Shown: positions 1 through 8,341, counted from the first letter of the stretch. The stretch is 49,030 nucleotides of DNA from an archaeon GW2011_AR18 (GCA_000806155.1 JWKX01000005.1:1-49030); one strand, 5' to 3'. A program made the numbers and translations. The notes: generated by a model from the sequence alone, not told the origin.

Positions 1-285
1 ATCAGCGTAATCTTTAGTGAATTTAGATTCTTTACTAACTAAGTGACTTGGTTTCCATTCAAAATTAAAAATAGGATAAGTCCAGGCTTTCTTATCTTTC
101 TCAGCAAGATTAAACAAATGACCAACAGCACAAGCAACAACAATACTCTTACCTTTGTGAGTTAATTCATAATAAGAAACTTTACCAACAGATTTCTTAG
201 TGACTTTTTTATCAGCTAGAGCTTCAGCTATCTTTTTAGAAGCATTTGGTTTTTCGCTGATAATAAGCTCATATTTTCCTGCCAT
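1..285 (-). CDS. topA: DNA topoisomerase I, N-terminal part (cut by window edge)
   Basis: Type IA topoisomerase relaxes negatively supercoiled DNA through a 5'-phosphotyrosine intermediate. Only the first 95 codons are present; the gene runs off the left edge. The chain starts MAGKYELIISEKPNASKKIA, the opening strand and SEKPxxA motif of the Toprim domain (its catalytic Glu is in this motif). It continues with a GHLFNLAE segment and a WTYPIFNFEW stretch typical of archaeal TopA. The ATG at 285 directly precedes the Toprim strand, so the start is secure. The catalytic Tyr and any zinc fingers lie outside the window. Reverse gyrase shares the Toprim domain but carries an N-terminal helicase, which is absent here. 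Confidence 0.9.
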   Translation of the reverse strand, partial: MAGKYELIISEKPNASKKIAEALADKKVTKKSVGKVSYYELTHKGKSIVVACAVGHLFNLAEKDKKAWTYPIFNFEWKPSHLVSKESKFTKDYAD

Positions 286-329
286 GATAAAAACCATATT
301 AAGATAAAGATATATAAAATTATGCTAAC

Positions 330-671
330 CTAAAGAAATTCAATCTCAATCTCTAAATTATCTTTAGATTCTTCAGCAATTGCAGGAAATAAATTCAATT
401 CTTTAAAGTAAACATAATAACGAGATACAATACCACGAGAAGTCAATAATCTATATTTTAATTCATCAATAAACATATCTATCTTGTTAATCCTTAAGTC
501 TAGACATATTTTATTCCTTAAAATTTTTAATTTCTTAATCTCTTCAACTTTATTTTTATTCTTTAAATTCTCTAAATAATTAAAAGAGGGTTTTTCAGTA
601 TAAATCACTCCATGAATAATAGTGTTATCCTTAGTTTGTATATCAAATTTCTTTAATTTATATTCTTCCAT
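330..671 (-). CDS. Hypothetical protein, 113 aa
   Basis: Not recognised. A Lys/Ile-rich soluble protein with alternating strands and helices and no signal peptide or membrane segment. Its ATG overlaps the stop of the upstream metallophosphoesterase gene by one base (TAATG), so the two are cotranscribed and translationally coupled. That suggests a role connected to the phosphoesterase, but nothing in the sequence shows what it is. Confidence 0.6.
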   Translation of the reverse strand: MEEYKLKKFDIQTKDNTIIHGVIYTEKPSFNYLENLKNKNKVEEIKKLKILRNKICLDLRINKIDMFIDELKYRLLTSRGIVSRYYVYFKELNLFPAIAEESKDNLEIEIEFL

Positions 672-1279
672 TAGATCTCAATAATTTTGCCGTTTCTACC
701 AACATTCATAACTCTAGTCCTGCCTACTAAATCCTCTACACCCTCAGCTTCATGAACATGACCGCATAATAATAAATCAGGCTGATATTTATCAATGAAA
801 TATTTAACACCAGAAGAACCAATGCCTGGAACAATCTTTTCAACAATAGTATTATCAGGATGAACATGAGTCACCATAATCTTTTTCTTAAAGTCTTTAA
901 CTTCTTTGAAATTATTCCTTAATGTATCAAAAATTTCATTCTCAGACATAGCATCTATACCAACATTAGCACCACCACAACCAAAAATACCTACATTATA
1001 ATAATTAGCTGTTGATGAATGAAGATTCTTGATCTTATAAAATTCAGAAAGGAATTCACCAGTAAGAATACCATCATGATTGCCATGAACTAAGAGAACT
1101 CTTTTATTTTTATCTTTGAAAGGTTGAATCAAGTTTTTAGATTGAACAGGACTTGTCAGATCTCCGCATAATATTACTAAATCTACATTCTCTTTTTCAG
1201 CTTTATCTGCTAATCTCTTGAATTGAGAACTATCTCCGTGAAGATCACTAGCTGCTAATATCTTAAGTTTCTTTTCCAT
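671..1279 (-). CDS. Calcineurin-like metallophosphoesterase
   Basis: Predicted dinuclear metal phosphoesterase of 202 aa. All family motifs are visible in order: DLH (about 12-14), GD (39-40), GNHD (66-69), THVH (137-140) and GHVH (173-176). These supply the two-metal site of the calcineurin-like superfamily. Substrate is unknown; archaeal relatives include cyclic-nucleotide and nucleic-acid phosphodiesterases. The ATG at 1279 is chosen because DLH then falls about 12 residues in; an upstream in-frame extension lacks the fold and would run into the divergent regulator gene. It heads an operon with the 113-aa gene and has a TATA box about 25-30 bp upstream, so it is probably leaderless. Confidence 0.85.
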   Translation of the reverse strand: MEKKLKILAASDLHGDSSQFKRLADKAEKENVDLVILCGDLTSPVQSKNLIQPFKDKNKRVLLVHGNHDGILTGEFLSEFYKIKNLHSSTANYYNVGIFGCGGANVGIDAMSENEIFDTLRNNFKEVKDFKKKIMVTHVHPDNTIVEKIVPGIGSSGVKYFIDKYQPDLLLCGHVHEAEGVEDLVGRTRVMNVGRNGKIIEI

Positions 1280-1330
1280 ATAATATATAATGGCAATACG
1301 TTTATAAGTTTTATTCTGATGCTTTTTTAA
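1280..1330. promoter_or_regulatory. Divergent promoter between phosphoesterase and AAA+ regulator
   Basis: The 51-bp gap contains TTTATAAG at 1301-1308, which reads as a TATA box on both strands. It lies 30 bp from the regulator ATG (1331) and about 25-30 bp from the phosphoesterase ATG (1279), the usual distance for leaderless archaeal transcripts. A single TATA region may thus serve both genes. Spacing and sequence are seen; use in both directions is inferred. Confidence 0.55.
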
Positions 1331-2314
1331 ATGACACATCCATATCTTATTGAAATACAACCTAATGAATTTGGATTTGTTGGAGAACATCCTTCCATAA
1401 AACACTTATGTAAAATTATCGAACATCTAGCTTCTTCTGATGCAAGTGTGAATATACAAGGGGAGAGCGGGACAGGAAAAGAGTTTACAGCAAGAGCTTT
1501 ACATGATTATAGTTTTAGAAAAGAGAATCTATTTATTGCTTCTAATTGTGGTGTTTTTACTGAAAGTCTACTTGAAGCTGAACTGTTTGGAGCTGAAAAA
1601 GGGAGAGCTACAGGTGTAGACGCTTATCCTGGATTATTAGAACAGGCTCATAATGGAACTTTATTCTTAGATGAGATTACTGAGATGCCTCCTAGAGTGC
1701 AAGTTGCACTATTAAGAGCTTTACAGGAAAGGAAAATTGTAAGAATTGGAGGAGTTGCTTCAAAACCAAGAGATACAAACTTTAGACTTGTCACTGCTTC
1801 AAGCAGAAAACTAGAGGGATTATTAAGAGAGGATTTCTATTATAGAATTGTTCAGGTTCCTATACAAGTTCCGTCATTAAGAGATAGAGGTAGTGATATT
1901 GAATTATTATCTAAGTACTTCTGTGGAAAAGAATCTGAAAAAAGTGGAAAAGAATTTTATCTTTATGGGGATGCTATTAACACATTGAGTAATTACCATT
2001 GGCCTGGAAATATAAGACAATTAGAAAATTCTATAATAAGAGCCTGCGCATTATATGGTGTTGATGAAGAAGATAAGGATAATATATTATATACTAGACA
2101 TTTTGAATTTTTAAATGAAGAAAATTTTAACGCTGATAATTCTTTAAATGGCAGAAGTGATTTGGAAAAGGGCCTTATAATTGAGAATTTAAAAATATTT
2201 TCTGGCAATATCAGCGAAACTGCTAAAACCTTAGGCCTGCCTAGATCTGTTCTTCATTATAAATTAAAAAAATATAAAATAGATATTAATGATTATAGGC
2301 CTAATAGTGATTAA
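1331..2314 (+). CDS. NtrC-like AAA+ transcriptional regulator with degenerate GAFTGA motif
   Basis: 327 aa resembling bacterial enhancer-binding proteins without a receiver domain. Visible: Walker A GESGTGKE (44-51), the ELFGAEKG helix (84-91), Walker B LFLDE (111-115), arginine-finger region LREDFYYRI (165-173), sensor II WPGNIRQLEN (224-233), and a Fis-type helix-turn-helix at about 292-317 (ISETAKTLGLPRSVLHYKL). The loop that normally reads GAFTGA and contacts sigma-54 is GRATGV (91-96): the Phe is lost. Archaea lack sigma-54, so a sigma-54 role is unlikely; TyrR is a bacterial example of a GAFTGA-less, sigma-70-acting relative. Base composition and the leaderless TATA promoter match neighbouring genes, which argues against contamination. 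The 3' end overlaps the next, convergent gene by 4 bp. Targets unknown. Confidence 0.85.
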   Translation: MTHPYLIEIQPNEFGFVGEHPSIKHLCKIIEHLASSDASVNIQGESGTGKEFTARALHDYSFRKENLFIASNCGVFTESLLEAELFGAEKGRATGVDAYPGLLEQAHNGTLFLDEITEMPPRVQVALLRALQERKIVRIGGVASKPRDTNFRLVTASSRKLEGLLREDFYYRIVQVPIQVPSLRDRGSDIELLSKYFCGKESEKSGKEFYLYGDAINTLSNYHWPGNIRQLENSIIRACALYGVDEEDKDNILYTRHFEFLNEENFNADNSLNGRSDLEKGLIIENLKIFSGNISETAKTLGLPRSVLHYKLKKYKIDINDYRPNSD

Positions 2315-2631
2315 CCTTTAAAAGTTTTATTTAAACGTCCTTGTTTTCTTTTCTTTCCTGTCTCGAAAGCAGATGCGCATTCTTGGCTGCAGAATAAGTA
2401 ATGTTTACCATCAAAGTCTTCTTCAATAATATCTTTATCAACTAAAACAACACCACATTCACCACAAATAGCTTCATGTTCTCCCTCTTCAAAACCTTCA
2501 ACGAAACCTTCTTCTGATTCTGTAATTTCATCATTCTGCTCTAATTCATCACGACCTTCTTCATCGTAAATGTCTGCCTTCTTATCTTCTGTCTCGAAAT
2601 CCTGATCTTTACTTAAAGGTTTTTTTTCCAT
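2311..2631 (-). CDS. Small zinc-binding protein with TRASH/MYM-like Cys motif
   Basis: 106 aa. The N-terminal half is strongly acidic (runs of Glu/Asp) and probably disordered. The C-terminal half carries CGECG, then YLFCSQECASAF about 20 residues later. This C-x2-C...F-C-x3-C pattern resembles TRASH/YHS/MYM-type zinc fingers, which bind metal or mediate protein contacts. A basic tail (KKRKQGRLNK) follows. The role is unknown; metal sensing or a chaperone-like partner are both possible. It lies directly downstream of serS on the same strand (40-bp gap) and converges on the AAA+ regulator. Confidence 0.6.
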   Translation of the reverse strand: MEKKPLSKDQDFETEDKKADIYDEEGRDELEQNDEITESEEGFVEGFEEGEHEAICGECGVVLVDKDIIEEDFDGKHYLFCSQECASAFETGKKRKQGRLNKTFKG

Positions 2632-2671
2632 AGTATTATTTTTATTTATACTTTTATATTACTTTCGGTTA

Positions 2672-3955
2672 TTACTTTTTCTTCTTAGTTTTTAAAAATT
2701 TTATTTGCTTAAAACCTGTATATTTCCATAATGCTTTTGGAATCTTAATTGAACCATCTGCCTGTTGATGATTATCAACAAAACAATCCATCATCCTAGC
2801 TGTAGAAATTGCTGTATTATTTAGTGTATAAACAAACTTCATTTCATTTCCATCCTGATACTTAATATTACTTCTTCTTGCCTGATAATCTGTACAGTTT
2901 GAACAAGAACCTAATTCACGATATGCATTTTGAGATGGGAAGAAACATTCAAAATCTATAGTCTTTACTGGAACCTTTCCCATATCACCTGATGATAATA
3001 CAATAAACCTAAAAGGAATTTCAAGAGCTTTCAATAATTGTCTTGAGTTATCTAATATCAGTTCAAATTCTTTCCAAGCATCTTCAGGTTTACAGAAAAC
3101 AAACTGTTCAACTTTTTCAAATTGATGGACTCTAAATATTCCCTTAGTATCTTTTCCATGAGCACCAAGTTCTTTCCTAAAACATGTCGATATACCTGCA
3201 AACCTTAAAGGAAGTTCTGTTTGTTTTATTTCTTTATTATAATAATAACCATTAATTGCATGTTCTGCTGTTCCAATCAAGTAAAGGTCTTCTCCTTCGA
3301 TCTTGTAAATCATCTCTTCAAATGCACCTAAAGGAATTGCACCTTCGAGAACATTCTTTCTTAACATGAAAGGAGGCTGCATTAAAGTAAATTTTTTCTT
3401 CTTTAGAAAATCAAGAGCCAGGCATATCATTGCATAATTTAATCTTACTAAATCTCCTTTTAAATAATAAAATCTTGAACCTGCAACATTTGATGCTGTT
3501 TGAGTGTCTAATAAATCTAAAGATTCTAGAATCTCTGCATGATCCTTAGGTGTAAATTTTAATTTTGGGATTTCGCCCCATTCTTCGATAACTTTATTTT
3601 TTGAAGCGTCACCAACAGGAACACTTTTATCAACCAAGTTAGGTATTTCTTTTAAAATATTATCTCTCTCTTGATTTAGAGAGTCCATTAATTTTTCTTT
3701 TTCCTGCAATAACTGAGGAATCTCTTTTGCTTCTTTTAATAAATGATTAATATCTTTATTCTGTTTTTTTGCAGTGTTTATTTCTAATGATATTGTATTT
3801 CTTCTGCTTCTTAATTTATCAACTTCTTCTTTTAGATTACGCCATTTTCTGTCTAATTCTATTATTTTATCTATACTCTCTGTTGATAATCCTCTCTTTT
3901 TCTGACTTGCTTTAATTATTTCTGGTGATTCTCTAAATAATCTAATATCAAGCAT
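2672..3955 (-). CDS. serS: Seryl-tRNA synthetase
   Basis: Charges tRNA-Ser (and tRNA-Sec where present) with serine in the cytoplasm. 427 aa, normal for the common form. Residues 1-110 form the long N-terminal coiled-coil arm that grips the tRNA variable arm. Class II motif 2 is FRKELGAHGKDTKGIFRVHQ (259-278) and motif 3 is around LNNTAISTAR (378-387). Serine-pocket residues lie in GTAEHAI (228-234) and ELGSCSNC (347-354). It is the widespread SerRS, not the rare methanogen type with a zinc-bound active site. A minus-strand TATA box (CTTTAAATA, about 3977-3986) is about 30 bp before the ATG, suggesting a leaderless mRNA. Confidence 0.97.
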   Translation of the reverse strand: MLDIRLFRESPEIIKASQKKRGLSTESIDKIIELDRKWRNLKEEVDKLRSRRNTISLEINTAKKQNKDINHLLKEAKEIPQLLQEKEKLMDSLNQERDNILKEIPNLVDKSVPVGDASKNKVIEEWGEIPKLKFTPKDHAEILESLDLLDTQTASNVAGSRFYYLKGDLVRLNYAMICLALDFLKKKKFTLMQPPFMLRKNVLEGAIPLGAFEEMIYKIEGEDLYLIGTAEHAINGYYYNKEIKQTELPLRFAGISTCFRKELGAHGKDTKGIFRVHQFEKVEQFVFCKPEDAWKEFELILDNSRQLLKALEIPFRFIVLSSGDMGKVPVKTIDFECFFPSQNAYRELGSCSNCTDYQARRSNIKYQDGNEMKFVYTLNNTAISTARMMDCFVDNHQQADGSIKIPKALWKYTGFKQIKFLKTKKKK

Positions 3956-4038
3956 ATGTTAAAAGTTATTATTTGTTATTTAAAGGTTATGAATTAATTT
4001 AGTGTTTTTATAATTTAACAGTAGTAATAAACATATTG

Positions 4039-4075
4039 CTTTTAAAATATACTTTTCAAAGAAAGGTTTAAATAC
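4039..4075 (+). promoter_or_regulatory. Tandem TATA boxes before the winged-helix gene
   Basis: The 198-bp serS-wHTH spacer holds two plus-strand TATA-like boxes: TTTTAAAATA near 4040-4049 and GTTTAAATAC at 4066-4075, the latter preceded by an A/G-rich BRE-like GAAAG. Transcription from the second would start near 4095-4100, leaving a leader of roughly 55-100 nt before the gene, unlike the leaderless pattern elsewhere in the window. Nothing else was recognised in the spacer. Confidence 0.45.
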
Positions 4076-4153
4076 AAGCAATTCATTTTCAACAACATAG
4101 GGAAAAAAGAGTTGTGATAAAGTTAAAAAAAAGGGTGTATAACTTCAAGGGGG

Positions 4154-4453
4154 TTGTTATACTTGTTGCCAGCAAATAAAAAGAATGATAATACAGAAAT
4201 GTTTGAGGTTTTTTTCAGAAGAAAGCCTGCTATGATCTTAGTAGCTTTGAGAAAAAGCCAGAAAAACAGATATGGATCCGTATTAGCTAAAGAAGTTGAT
4301 TGCACTTATTCTCATGCTGTAAAAATATTACAAGAAATGGAAAAAGCAAAACTTGTGACATTTGAGAAGCACGGAAGAATAAAGACAATATCTTTAACTG
4401 ATAACGGAAACAAAATCGCTGAACATATCGAAAATATTTCAGAATTATTGTAA
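4154..4453 (+). CDS. Winged-helix (MarR-like) DNA-binding regulator
   Basis: Up to 99 aa, a single winged helix-turn-helix. Helix pair SVLAKEVDCTYSHAVKILQE is the recognition unit, followed by a wing (LVTFEKHGRIKTISLTDNG) and a terminal helix. It belongs to archaeal MarR/ArsR-type one-domain regulators; ligand and targets are unknown. No ATG opens the frame: TTG at 4154, 4163 or 4166 are candidates, and the AAGGGGG just before 4154 best fits initiation at 4163/4166 by Shine-Dalgarno. ATG at 4199 is an alternative that keeps the whole domain. A hairpin follows the stop at once, so it is probably a single-gene transcript. Confidence 0.75.
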   Translation: MLYLLPANKKNDNTEMFEVFFRRKPAMILVALRKSQKNRYGSVLAKEVDCTYSHAVKILQEMEKAKLVTFEKHGRIKTISLTDNGNKIAEHIENISELL

Positions 4454-4486
4454 GATTTTCGGGAAATTTTCCTAAATCTTTTTTAA
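4452..4486 (+). terminator. Hairpin plus T-tract after the winged-helix gene
   Basis: AAGATTT (4452-4458) pairs with AAATCTT (4474-4480), and inside it GGAAA (4462-4466) pairs with TTTCC (4468-4472). A run of T follows. It begins inside the stop codon. The shape suits a transcription terminator; as a palindrome next to a regulator gene it could also be an operator. Confidence 0.5.
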
Positions 4487-4507
4487 TTTTAATTTCTTAT
4501 TTTATTT

Positions 4508-4804
4508 ATGGTCTATTACAAATTAATACATTTACCAAGAATAACTAAAGAGGTAAAATTAACAGATGATGAGGAAAGAGAAATAGAGAAAGAGGCTTTA
4601 GAATATAATATTAAACTAATAAAAGAGTGTTTGAAGATTTCTGAGAATATAATACAGGAAGAGAGATTACATAATAGGAATAAATTGAGAATAGCATTAG
4701 CTCTTTATGAGAAACAAAGCTCGCATGTTGTATACTGGAAAGACAGGTATTGCAGGATAAAATTAGATAAGGAAAAACTTAAATTCATGGAGGAATCTAA
4801 ATGA
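4508..4804 (+). CDS. Hypothetical helical protein, 98 aa
   Basis: Not recognised. Charged, mostly helical, with no membrane segment or cysteine motif. It is the first of three short genes that overlap or abut (4508-4804, 4801-4992, 4993-5241), so it is probably cotranscribed with two small membrane proteins. It may be their cytoplasmic partner. A T-rich region immediately precedes the ATG, which suggests little or no leader. Confidence 0.55.
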   Translation: MVYYKLIHLPRITKEVKLTDDEEREIEKEALEYNIKLIKECLKISENIIQEERLHNRNKLRIALALYEKQSSHVVYWKDRYCRIKLDKEKLKFMEESK

Positions 4805-4992
4805 TAATGATAAAAAATGATACTTTGGATGTATTATTAACATCATTGGGAATATTTTTAGGCTTGTTAGGTGTTGTAGGCTTGTTTTTAGTATTGAATA
4901 ATACAAGCAGGATATTAGATAATCTAGGGTGGTTAATATTGTCTGCATTATCTGTTTCTTTAAGTCTTGGAATATTAAAAAAGGTGATATAA
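4801..4992 (+). CDS. Small membrane protein, 63 aa
   Basis: Two hydrophobic segments (about residues 9-32 and 41-58) separated by a short polar turn containing NNTSRILDN, then a C-terminal lysine pair: a hairpin membrane protein. The ATG overlaps the previous stop (ATGA), supporting a real coupled gene. No family recognised. Confidence 0.5.
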   Translation: MIMIKNDTLDVLLTSLGIFLGLLGVVGLFLVLNNTSRILDNLGWLILSALSVSLSLGILKKVI

Positions 4993-5241
4993 ATGGAAAA
5001 AATTCTGCTTAAAAAGAATAGACTAGATATGGAATATAAATTTGAATCACAAAAAGCTATAATACTATATACTTTAGGCACTATAACATTAATTACATTT
5101 TTAGTGACAATGATAATACAGAAATATTATTTACTAGGAATAATTGGTTTTATAATAATTTCAATATCATCAAGAATATTTTATATAAAGATAAAGAATA
5201 AATTAGATGATATACTTAATAAAATAGAGAACTTAAATTAA
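4993..5241 (+). CDS. Small membrane protein, 82 aa
   Basis: A charged N-terminus of about 20 residues, two membrane helices (about 23-42 and 45-62), and a charged helical tail. It starts right after the stop of the previous gene, so the two small membrane proteins are probably made together and may associate. No family recognised. Four bases separate it from the DinB-like gene. Confidence 0.5.
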   Translation: MEKILLKKNRLDMEYKFESQKAIILYTLGTITLITFLVTMIIQKYYLLGIIGFIIISISSRIFYIKIKNKLDDILNKIENLN

Positions 5242-5245
5242 AAAA

Positions 5246-5725
5246 ATGGAAACTAAACAACTTGAAAAAGATTTTTTAAATAATTGGAAACAGTGCAATA
5301 AAGTTACAGTTGATATATTAAAATCAATACCTGATAATTTTTATAATAAAAAACCATTTGGAAAAAGATTTACAACATTTGCATGGGAATTTTCTTGCAT
5401 ATTAACTACAAGAGAGATGTATATGAAAGGATTAAATAAAGGAGAACTAAATGGAGAAACAGAACAACAACCTATGTCTCAAGTTGAGAAATTAACAAAA
5501 AATGATCTTATTAAAAAATTAGAATCTACAAATAAAAATATCTTAAAAGTAATAAATAATAATGAAATAAAGGGTGTGAAATTCTTTGGCAATAAAACGA
5601 ATAAAATTTCTATATTATCATGGTTAATGCAACATGAACAATTACATTATGGCAAATTAATGATCTATTTAGCACAAATAGGAATTGAAAGACCAAAATC
5701 ATTCAAAGAGATGTGGGGAATATAA
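5246..5725 (+). CDS. DinB-like four-helix-bundle protein
   Basis: 159 aa. The pattern matches the DinB/YfiT superfamily: an N-terminal helix with WKQCNKVTVDIL, a helix with FAWEFSCIL, and the C-terminal LSWLMQHEQLHYGKLMIYL helix. The last resembles the HExxHxxQ-like metal-binding helix (HEQLHYGK, His at positions i and i+4). Family members bind a divalent metal and include thiol transferases and many uncharacterised proteins. The substrate cannot be read from sequence. It lies four bases after the small membrane genes and ends just before the promoter of the helicase gene. Confidence 0.7.
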   Translation: METKQLEKDFLNNWKQCNKVTVDILKSIPDNFYNKKPFGKRFTTFAWEFSCILTTREMYMKGLNKGELNGETEQQPMSQVEKLTKNDLIKKLESTNKNILKVINNNEIKGVKFFGNKTNKISILSWLMQHEQLHYGKLMIYLAQIGIERPKSFKEMWGI

Positions 5726-5769
5726 AACTATTACCAATATTTAAATATTCTATTAACTTAATCTATTAA

Positions 5770-7281
5770 ATGCAAATAAGAAATTTTACTCCTAGGACTT
5801 ACCAATTAAATATTTTAAATACTTGCAAAGCAAATAATACACTTGTTTGCATACCAACTGGATTGGGGAAAACAAAGATTGCAATAATGTTAGCTGCTGA
5901 AGTTTTAGATAAAAGACCTGAAGCAAAAGTAATAGTATTAACTCCTACAAGACCATTAGCAGACCAGATAACAAAAGAATTCCAGGAATGTCTAGATATA
6001 GATAAAGAAAAAATAATATTATTAACAGGAGAAACACATGCAAGCAAAAGAGATGTAAAATATGAAGATTCACAAATAATAATCGCAACACCTCAAACTG
6101 TTCAAAAAGATATAGAAAATAACAGAATAGATCTAGATAAAATCGGATTGTTGGTAATAGATGAAGCACATAGGTCAAGACAGAAATTTGCAAATACAAT
6201 TGTAAGTAAGAATTTATCAGAAAAAGGAACATCAAGAATATTAGCATTAACAGCATCACCAGGAAACACAAAAGCAAAGATAGATGAGATATGCGAAAAT
6301 CTAGGAATAACAGCTGTTGAAATACGTTCTGAAAGTGATGAGGATGTAAAAGAACATGTACAAAAAAAAGATGCAGAATATGTAGAAATAGAATTTCCAG
6401 AACAACTAAAAAGAATACATACAATGATAAAGGATTATTACAAAGAGAGATTAGAAAATGTAAAAAGTTTTGGAATTTATAAACCATTAAGTGTTGTTAA
6501 TAAAACAGATCTAATTTTATTACAAAGAAGATTGCAAGGAGAGATACAAAGAAACAATCAATCAGCATTCTATGGAATGTCATTAGTAGCACAATTATTA
6601 AAATTAAGTTACATGCTAGAGACATTAGAAACACAGGGAGTAAAATCATTAAATTATTTCTTAAAAAAACTAGAAACTGAAACCAGTAAAGCATCAAAGA
6701 CAATATTAGCAAATCCAAAAATAATAGAAGCCAGAAAAGAATTAGATAAATTAAAAGAACAAGACATAGAACATCCTAAATTCAATAAATTACTGGAAAT
6801 CATCAAGAATAATCTAGAAACAAATAAAAACTTCAGAATAATAATATTTGCAACATATAGAAATACAGTAGATAATATCTATAATCTATTAAATAATTCA
6901 GGAATAAGAGCAATAAAACTAGTAGGACAAAATTTAGGATTAACACAAAAGGAACAGATAGAATCAATAAAACAATTCAATGATGGGGTATATAATTGTT
7001 TGATCACAACATCAATAGGAGAAGAGGGATTGAGCATCAAAGAGGCTGATATAGCAATATTCTATGATAATACACCATCATCAATAAGAAAAATACAGAG
7101 AGCAGGAAGAGTAGGAAGAATGAAAGAGGGAAAAGTAATATTTTTGGTAACAAAGGGAACAATAGATGCCGCATATTACTGGAAAAGCAAAAAAGATGAG
7201 ACAAAAATGAAGAATATCTTATATAAAATGAAAGATAAAGGAATATCAGTAAAACAAAATTCGTTAAATGACTTCAAATAA
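5770..7281 (+). CDS. Hef-type superfamily 2 helicase (helicase half of a split Hef)
   Basis: 503 aa ATP-dependent helicase of the Hef/FANCM group, which remodels stalled forks and branched DNA. Visible: motif I PTGLGKT (29-35), Ia LTPTRPLADQ, Ib IATPQTV, motif II DEAH (131-134), motif III LTASPG, the helical insert expected in Hef, and motif VI QRAGRVGR near residue 435. In most Euryarchaeota, helicase and XPF-type nuclease are one chain; here the nuclease is the next gene, 45 bp downstream. A TATA box (ATATTTAAAT, about 5737-5746) about 30 bp before the ATG predicts a leaderless mRNA. Confidence 0.93.
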   Translation: MQIRNFTPRTYQLNILNTCKANNTLVCIPTGLGKTKIAIMLAAEVLDKRPEAKVIVLTPTRPLADQITKEFQECLDIDKEKIILLTGETHASKRDVKYEDSQIIIATPQTVQKDIENNRIDLDKIGLLVIDEAHRSRQKFANTIVSKNLSEKGTSRILALTASPGNTKAKIDEICENLGITAVEIRSESDEDVKEHVQKKDAEYVEIEFPEQLKRIHTMIKDYYKERLENVKSFGIYKPLSVVNKTDLILLQRRLQGEIQRNNQSAFYGMSLVAQLLKLSYMLETLETQGVKSLNYFLKKLETETSKASKTILANPKIIEARKELDKLKEQDIEHPKFNKLLEIIKNNLETNKNFRIIIFATYRNTVDNIYNLLNNSGIRAIKLVGQNLGLTQKEQIESIKQFNDGVYNCLITTSIGEEGLSIKEADIAIFYDNTPSSIRKIQRAGRVGRMKEGKVIFLVTKGTIDAAYYWKSKKDETKMKNILYKMKDKGISVKQNSLNDFK

Positions 7282-7326
7282 AAATGAAAAATAAAATTTT
7301 TAATACCAAAACCAGAGGTTTTTAGC

Positions 7327-7989
7327 ATGGCTAAAGTAATAATAGATACAAGAGAGAACAAAGAATTAGTCAAAGAACTATTAAAAGAAGAGATAGAAGT
7401 AGAAACAAAACAATTAGATATAGCTGATTTCATAATACAGACAAAAACATTAGATGGAAGAGAACAGAGTGTAGGAATAGAGAGAAAGACAATGCAGGAT
7501 CTATTGAATTCTATAATTGATAAAAGATTATTGAATCAAGCAATATTACTAAAACAAAACTTTGATGTGCCACTAATAATAATAGAAGGAGATGATAATA
7601 TCTATGCATTAAGAGATTTCCATCCAAATTCAATAAGAGGAATAATTTCAACAATAGCCGTAGATTTCCAGATACCAATAATACATACACAAAGTTATAG
7701 AGATACAGTAAAATATATTGCATTAATAGCAAGAAGATTAGAGAAACCAAGATCACCATTAAGTTTGTTACCTAAAAGAACACCATTAACATTAAAAGAA
7801 AAACAGATATGCATAATAGAAAGTCTGCCTGGAATAGGACCAACAATAGCAAGATCATTATTGAAAGAATTCAAGACAATAAAAGGAATAGTGAATGCAA
7901 CAGAAGAAGAATTACAAGAAGTAGAGAAGATAGGAAAAATAAAGGCAAAAGAATTAAAAAAAATATTTGAAGAATTATATGAACATTAA
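7327..7989 (+). CDS. XPF/ERCC4-type structure-specific nuclease (nuclease half of a split Hef)
   Basis: 220 aa nuclease that cuts forked and flap DNA. The N-terminal ERCC4 domain has an acidic VIIDTRE strand, DIADF (31-35) and the catalytic IERKTMQDLLNSI block (ERKxxxD signature, 52-58). A linker leads to a tandem helix-hairpin-helix at about 160-215 (LPGIGPTIARSL, then VEKIGKIKAKEL), which binds DNA and dimerises. The family acts as a dimer, often tethered to PCNA. It follows the Hef-like helicase, so the pair probably works as a two-subunit Hef. A second T/A-rich promoter-like stretch in the 45-bp gap may allow separate transcription. Confidence 0.92.
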   Translation: MAKVIIDTRENKELVKELLKEEIEVETKQLDIADFIIQTKTLDGREQSVGIERKTMQDLLNSIIDKRLLNQAILLKQNFDVPLIIIEGDDNIYALRDFHPNSIRGIISTIAVDFQIPIIHTQSYRDTVKYIALIARRLEKPRSPLSLLPKRTPLTLKEKQICIIESLPGIGPTIARSLLKEFKTIKGIVNATEEELQEVEKIGKIKAKELKKIFEELYEH

Positions 7990-8303
7990 GCAGCATCTAT
8001 CCAAGTTTTCATGTAACCACGCATATAACTTTTTAGTTCAGCTATATCATCTTGATATTTAATCTTTGAGAATCTATTCTTCCTAACATATCTTTCAATA
8101 GCAGGCATAAAATAATCTTTATAAAAACTGAAAGCTAAATCTCTTATATCATTCCTATTAAAACCTTCAACCTCATACCATAAAGCCTCCTTTACAAGAT
8201 CATCAACACTAACTTTAGATTCAAACCTGAAAAGACCATCATGAGAATTAAAAGATTTGATACCATCATGAACAAGAAGTTCCATAAAGATAGCATATTC
8301 CAT
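7986..8303 (-). CDS. Hypothetical helical protein, 105 aa
   Basis: Not recognised. Predicted all-helical with several aromatic residues (FSFYKDYF, YMRGYMKTW) and no membrane segment. Initiation may be at 8303 or at the in-frame ATG at 8285. It overlaps the 3' end of the nuclease gene by 4 bp in convergent orientation. It lies 38 bp downstream of thpR on the same strand, so could be read through from it. Confidence 0.55.
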   Translation of the reverse strand: MEYAIFMELLVHDGIKSFNSHDGLFRFESKVSVDDLVKEALWYEVEGFNRNDIRDLAFSFYKDYFMPAIERYVRKNRFSKIKYQDDIAELKSYMRGYMKTWIDAA

Positions 8304-8341
8304 TAAAAATAATATACTTAATTTTAACTTAATAAATATTG

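Noticed and set aside
1331-2314. Bacterial contamination at the AAA+ regulator
   Set aside because: Composition, leaderless TATA promoter, and tight placement between archaeal-like genes (4-bp convergent overlap) show no junction.
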